From positions 1-8,509 of the forward strand of contig DATFFB010000240.1 of the NCBI GenBank assembly GCA_035250485.1: a stretch of 8,509 nt of DNA. The letters are read 5' to 3'. Positions 5,505-8,509 of this stretch are shown here, piece after piece (position 1 is the first letter of the stretch; each line of letters starts with the position of its first letter). The notes beneath the pieces were generated by a model, which saw only the letters and a list, made by a program, of their open reading frames with translations, made no database searches and had not been told where the DNA came from. The translations under genes and the position numbers were made by a program. This DNA comes from JACCTH01 sp035250485. Its GTDB lineage: Bacteria; Actinomycetota; Acidimicrobiia; Spongiisociales; ZC4RG35.

Positions 5505-6538
5505 CAAGCGGCTTCGACGGCGAGGATGCGCGGTAATGAGATCGGAATCTGGTCCCAGTTGTCGCCATCGTCGTCTGAGACGAAGATCGAGCCTCCGGTG
5601 GTGCCGACGGCGATACCGCCCTGGCTATCGACCGCCATGGCGTTGCGGAGCACGCCGTTGAACTGGCCGCCCTCCGGCCACCCCCGTCCCGACTGGTGCC
5701 ACGATTTGCCATCGTCCTGTGATCGGTAGACGGCCAGATGTCCATCGACCGGAACCCGGTTTTCGTCGGCGGTGAGCGGGGCGACGAACAGGGACCCGGT
5801 CTCGTGGTTGCGCCCGATGGGGAATCCGAAGGCGGCGGGCAGACCTTCCTCGATCCGCTCCCAGGTTTCGCCGCCGTCGGTGCTGCGGTAGACACCCGAA
5901 TGATCCTGGCGCCAGATGCGATCAGGGTCCATGGGATCGGAAACCAGCCCGTGCACACAGCGGCCGGGTTCGACCGACTCCGGATCTGCATCGGGATCAC
6001 CTACAGCCGTCACGCCGCGATCCCGTCGTTCGAAGGCTTTGCCCCCGTCGTGGGAGCGAAAAACGCCGACAGCTGAGATCCCCACCCAGAGTTGCTCGCC
6101 GGCGGAAAGGATGTGGTGGGCGGCGAGCCCGCCGAAGCCGGGTTGCCAATCGGCCCGCCCCGGATATTCGTTGAGGGCCGGCACTGGATCCCAAGACAGC
6201 CCCTGGTCGTCGGAGTAGAAGAGACCGGCTTGATCCACCCCGGCGTAGATGCGGTCGCCCGTCGTGTGAAACACCCAGATCTGGTTGAGCTTGAGACCCG
6301 ACTCCTCCGGATAACGCGGCCCGTTCTCTACCTGCTGCCAGTCCCGGTAGTCGGTTGAACGGTGGACTGAAGCGCCGAACCAGTTGGAACCGAGCCCCGC
6401 CAGGAAGCTGCCGTCAGGAGCCTTCCCAAAAGCGGACACTTTCCATCCGGGAAAGGCGGGTCCCTCGACCTCCCAAGAGCGTCGGCCTTTGGTTACGAGG
6501 TAGCCGCCCTTCTCGGTACCAACGATGAGCTTTTCCAT
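5504..6538 (-). CDS. Asp-box (BNR/sialidase-like) beta-propeller protein
   Basis: This gene encodes 344 residues beginning MEKLIVGTEKGGYLVTKG. Five Asp-box (BNR) motifs of the S-x-D-x-G-x-x-W type are spaced along the chain: SDDQGLSW (109-116), SHDGGKAF (162-169), STDGGETW (219-226), SQDDGKSW (273-280) and SDDDGDNW (321-328). A degenerate copy lies at STDYRDW (61-67). This is a six- or seven-bladed propeller as in sialidases and Vps10-like proteins. The catalytic arginine triad of true sialidases is not recognisable, so enzymatic sialidase activity is not supported. No signal peptide or membrane segment is seen, so it should be cytoplasmic, unlike many Asp-box proteins. A longer frame exists upstream to 6670, but it would overlap the permease gene and add a low-complexity segment, so the ATG at 6538 is preferred. 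It is tied to the next gene by TGATG. The partner or substrate is unknown. Confidence 0.85.
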   Translation of the reverse strand: MEKLIVGTEKGGYLVTKGRRSWEVEGPAFPGWKVSAFGKAPDGSFLAGLGSNWFGASVHRSTDYRDWQQVENGPRYPEESGLKLNQIWVFHTTGDRIYAGVDQAGLFYSDDQGLSWDPVPALNEYPGRADWQPGFGGLAAHHILSAGEQLWVGISAVGVFRSHDGGKAFERRDRGVTAVGDPDADPESVEPGRCVHGLVSDPMDPDRIWRQDHSGVYRSTDGGETWERIEEGLPAAFGFPIGRNHETGSLFVAPLTADENRVPVDGHLAVYRSQDDGKSWHQSGRGWPEGGQFNGVLRNAMAVDSQGGIAVGTTGGSIFVSDDDGDNWDQIPISLPRILAVEAA

Positions 6539-6581
6539 GACTCCATGATGGCAGGCCACGCTCTGCGAGTCCCCCTCCCGG
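6539..6581 (-). other. Short gap between permease and propeller genes
   Basis: The 43 bases between the permease stop (TAG at 6584-6582) and the propeller ATG at 6538 hold no hairpin terminator and no convincing promoter boxes. A GGAG lies only two bases before the ATG, too close for an ordinary ribosome site. Read-through from the permease message is therefore possible, and no promoter for the downstream operon can be pointed to in the window. Confidence 0.4.
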
Positions 6582-8509
6582 CTATTCGTAACTGATCGCC
6601 TCGAGGATGTTGCGCCGCGAGGCCCGCCAGGCCGGTATGGCCGCGGCGAGGAGCCCGGCGAAAGCGGCACCGAGCAACGAGAGGGCCACCCGGTCCCAGG
6701 GAATGGACATGCGAAGGATCTCGTCGTCCAGCGCGGTGATCACCGCCCATGCGAATGTGAGCCCAAGGCCCAATCCCAGCACGGCGCCAAGAAGGGCAAT
6801 CAGGATGGCCTCCCAATTGATGGCCGACCGAAGCTGACGGCGGCTGAGGCCCACCGCGCGAAGAAGCCCGATCTCCCGGCGGCGCTCCAGCACGGAGAGG
6901 GTGAGGGTGTTGGTGATGCCGATCAGCGCCACAACCACCGCCACCCCGAGGAGACCGAACACCAGGCGTACGAGCTCGTCGATCCGCGAGGACGCTTCGG
7001 TGGCGAGTTCCTCCTGGTCAAGGACTTGGCTGCCGACGTAGCGGGCGGTGATCGACTCCACCTGGGCCCGCCCTTCGTCGAGTGAGACTCCAGTGGCGAG
7101 ATCGAGAAAGATCTGCGAGTCGAATTGCTCGGTGAAGTTGTCGGCGAAGGTCCCCGAATCCACCAGCAATCCGGCGCCAATCCCGCGGGCGTCGAAGATC
7201 GCCGCCAGCTCCAGGGACTGCTCGCCTGTCCGGGCGAACTCGATGGTGACGGGATCACCGATTGAGAGCCCTTCGGCGAGGCCGCTCCGCATTCCGATCC
7301 GATTGCCGGTGATGTCGGCGATGTCGCCGTCTGTGATCGTGAAATTGACCAGCTCCGGCAAAAGAGAGGTGGGTCCGCCCAGAAGGGTCCGTGACTCGCC
7401 CTGATAAAGAACCTGCCCGTCGCGGACCGCGGCGAGCGAGGCCACCTCCGGCAAGCTCGCCAGCTCGGCTGCCAGCTGAGGAGAGAGCCGCCCCGCTCCG
7501 AATCCGGCCGGACCCACCACCAGGTCGGCTTCGAACCGGTCGCCAATCAGGCGGTCGGCGGTCGTCTTCAAAGAATCGGCCAGGACCAGCGTCAAGCCGA
7601 CCAGAGCCAGCCCCACCATCAGAGCCGAAGCGGTAGCTGCGGTTCGCCGCGGCGATCGACCTGCATTCTCCACCGCCAGTCGTCCCGGGACCCCCAGCCG
7701 GGTGAGCGGAGCACCGACGGTCGAGGTGGCCTGGCGGGCGAATACCGCGGCGAGGACTGCCACTCCGATGAAGACGATGCCGGCTCCGGATCCGACCAGT
7801 ACCAGGTTGGACACCGGCAGCTCGAATCCGAGGAGCCCGAGCGTCAGCAGGCCGACTCCGCCCAGCGTGATCAGAATCCCCCCGATGCCCCGGCGGCGAG
7901 TGGTCACCGACGACTCCGGCGTCAGCACTCGGCGGAGAGCGGCAATGGGATTGATCCGGCTCGCTCCCCGGGCAGGGAGGAGCGCCGAGGCGAGCGTGAT
8001 GACGAGGCCGGTCGCCACGGCCACCAAAACAGTGCGGGGAGCGAGCTCGAACGCGGCGGCTGGCAGTGTTCCCCCGAAGGCCAGCAGGCCTCTGATTGCT
8101 TGGGCCAGCACGACCCCCAGCACCAGTCCCAATCCTGAGGCCAGCAAACCGACGAGTCCGGCTTCTACCAGCACCAAGCCGAGCACCTGACTGCGTGAGG
8201 CCCCCACCAGGCGAAGGGTGGCCAGCTCATGCGTTCTCTGCGCAACGATGATGCGAAAGGTGTTCTGTATGAGAAAGGCGGCGACGAACACGGTGACCCC
8301 GGCGAAGACCAACAGAAAGGTGTTCAAGAACCCGAGAGCCTCTTTGAAGGTAGCCAGCTGCTCCTCGGCCGCGCTTTGAGCAGACACTGCCTCGATCCCC
8401 TGGGGAAGCACGGTCTCGACCCGCTCGATCATCGCCTCGAGGGGCTCGTCCGTCTCGACCTCGATGGTGAGCACTTGACCTTCGAGATCGAGCAGTGCCT
8501 GAGCCGTCT
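6582..8509 (-). CDS. FtsX/MacB-type ABC transporter permease, partial (N-terminus outside window)
   Basis: The frame is open from the right edge to the TAG at 6584-6582 and gives about 641 residues. It lacks the N-terminus, because sense codons continue upstream of the GTG at 8474. Two FtsX-type domains are visible. Numbering from that GTG, the first spans three membrane segments near 49-70, 97-128 and 148-167, with the cytoplasmic coupling motif ELATLRLVGASRSQ (83-96). Further segments lie near 199-245 and 280-300. A periplasmic or extracytoplasmic MacB-like domain spans about 301-500. The second FtsX domain has segments near 504-527, 555-582 and 595-615 and the matching motif EIGLLRAVGLSRRQ (534-547). 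The two motifs show an internal duplication. This is the 10-helix plan of actinobacterial permeases of roughly 800-850 residues that move lipids, peptides or drugs or transmit force across the membrane. The ATPase partner is probably upstream, outside the window. The substrate is unknown. Confidence 0.92.
   Translation of the reverse strand, partial: TAQALLDLEGQVLTIEVETDEPLEAMIERVETVLPQGIEAVSAQSAAEEQLATFKEALGFLNTFLLVFAGVTVFVAAFLIQNTFRIIVAQRTHELATLRLVGASRSQVLGLVLVEAGLVGLLASGLGLVLGVVLAQAIRGLLAFGGTLPAAAFELAPRTVLVAVATGLVITLASALLPARGASRINPIAALRRVLTPESSVTTRRRGIGGILITLGGVGLLTLGLLGFELPVSNLVLVGSGAGIVFIGVAVLAAVFARQATSTVGAPLTRLGVPGRLAVENAGRSPRRTAATASALMVGLALVGLTLVLADSLKTTADRLIGDRFEADLVVGPAGFGAGRLSPQLAAELASLPEVASLAAVRDGQVLYQGESRTLLGGPTSLLPELVNFTITDGDIADITGNRIGMRSGLAEGLSIGDPVTIEFARTGEQSLELAAIFDARGIGAGLLVDSGTFADNFTEQFDSQIFLDLATGVSLDEGRAQVESITARYVGSQVLDQEELATEASSRIDELVRLVFGLLGVAVVVALIGITNTLTLSVLERRREIGLLRAVGLSRRQLRSAINWEAILIALLGAVLGLGLGLTFAWAVITALDDEILRMSIPWDRVALSLLGAAFAGLLAAAIPAWRASRRNILEAISYE

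Noticed and set aside
5505..5507. TTG one codon before the ATG as the start of the MoaD/ThiS-like gene
   Set aside because: The ATG at 5504 gives a standard TGATG junction. Neither has a ribosome site, and ATG is the more usual start.
5230..6000. In-frame extension of the FAD oxidoreductase to a 680-residue protein
   Set aside because: The extra 257 residues are Arg/Pro/Ser-rich with no domain and overlap the carrier and propeller genes in another frame. Homology starts at VKADAIICGAG, where a GTG overlaps the previous stop as GTGA.
6539..6670. Upstream extension of the propeller gene to an earlier start at 6670
   Set aside because: It would overlap the permease by about 90 bases and add a low-complexity Pro/Arg/Ser segment not typical of the family. 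The ATG at 6538 fits the propeller start.
1..8509. Mobile element, CRISPR array, tRNA or rRNA
   Set aside because: No transposase or integrase gene, no regularly spaced direct repeats, and no tRNA-like or rRNA-like segment were seen. Genes are tightly packed on one strand with uniform base composition.

Overview
The window is a compact, high-GC stretch of bacterial chromosome with almost no non-coding DNA. The Dps protein resembles mycobacterial Dps in its core, its lysine/arginine-rich N-terminus and its basic C-terminal tail. The PAC2-family protein is of a type common in actinobacteria. Together with the GC-rich codon use and several GTG starts, this suggests an actinomycetote. The lineage within that phylum cannot be fixed from the sequence, and another GC-rich phylum is not excluded.

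Layout. At the left edge, on the + strand, is the 3' end of an RRM-type RNA-binding protein gene, followed by a strong hairpin terminator (about 199-233). Everything else is on the - strand. Read in the direction of transcription (right to left), the genes are: an FtsX/MacB-type ABC transporter permease cut by the right edge; an Asp-box (BNR) beta-propeller protein; a MoaD/ThiS-like ubiquitin-fold protein ending in Gly-Gly; a DAO-family FAD oxidoreductase; kbl (2-amino-3-ketobutyrate CoA ligase / glycine C-acetyltransferase); tdh (L-threonine 3-dehydrogenase); a PAC2-family protein; and, after a 77-bp gap with its own candidate promoter, dps. There is no mobile element, tRNA, rRNA or CRISPR array.

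How the genes fit together. From the propeller gene to the PAC2 gene, six genes are packed with overlapping stop/start codons (TGATG, GTGA, GTGA, ATGA or a 13-base overlap) or a 10-bp gap, so they almost certainly form one translationally coupled unit. kbl and tdh form the classical threonine-to-glycine route: Tdh oxidises threonine to 2-amino-3-ketobutyrate and Kbl cleaves it with CoA to glycine and acetyl-CoA. The DAO-family oxidoreductase just upstream could act on glycine, a glycine derivative or aminoacetone. The GG-tailed protein is coupled both to the propeller gene and to the oxidoreductase gene.

The most interesting part is this combination of a GG-tailed ubiquitin-fold protein, a propeller without a visible signal peptide and an amine or amino-acid oxidase attached to threonine catabolism. 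It recalls the ThiO/ThiS pairing of thiazole biosynthesis, but ThiG, an E1-like enzyme and a JAMM protease are absent from the window. The dps promoter region, with a perfect 12-bp palindrome over the predicted -10 box, is a second point of interest.
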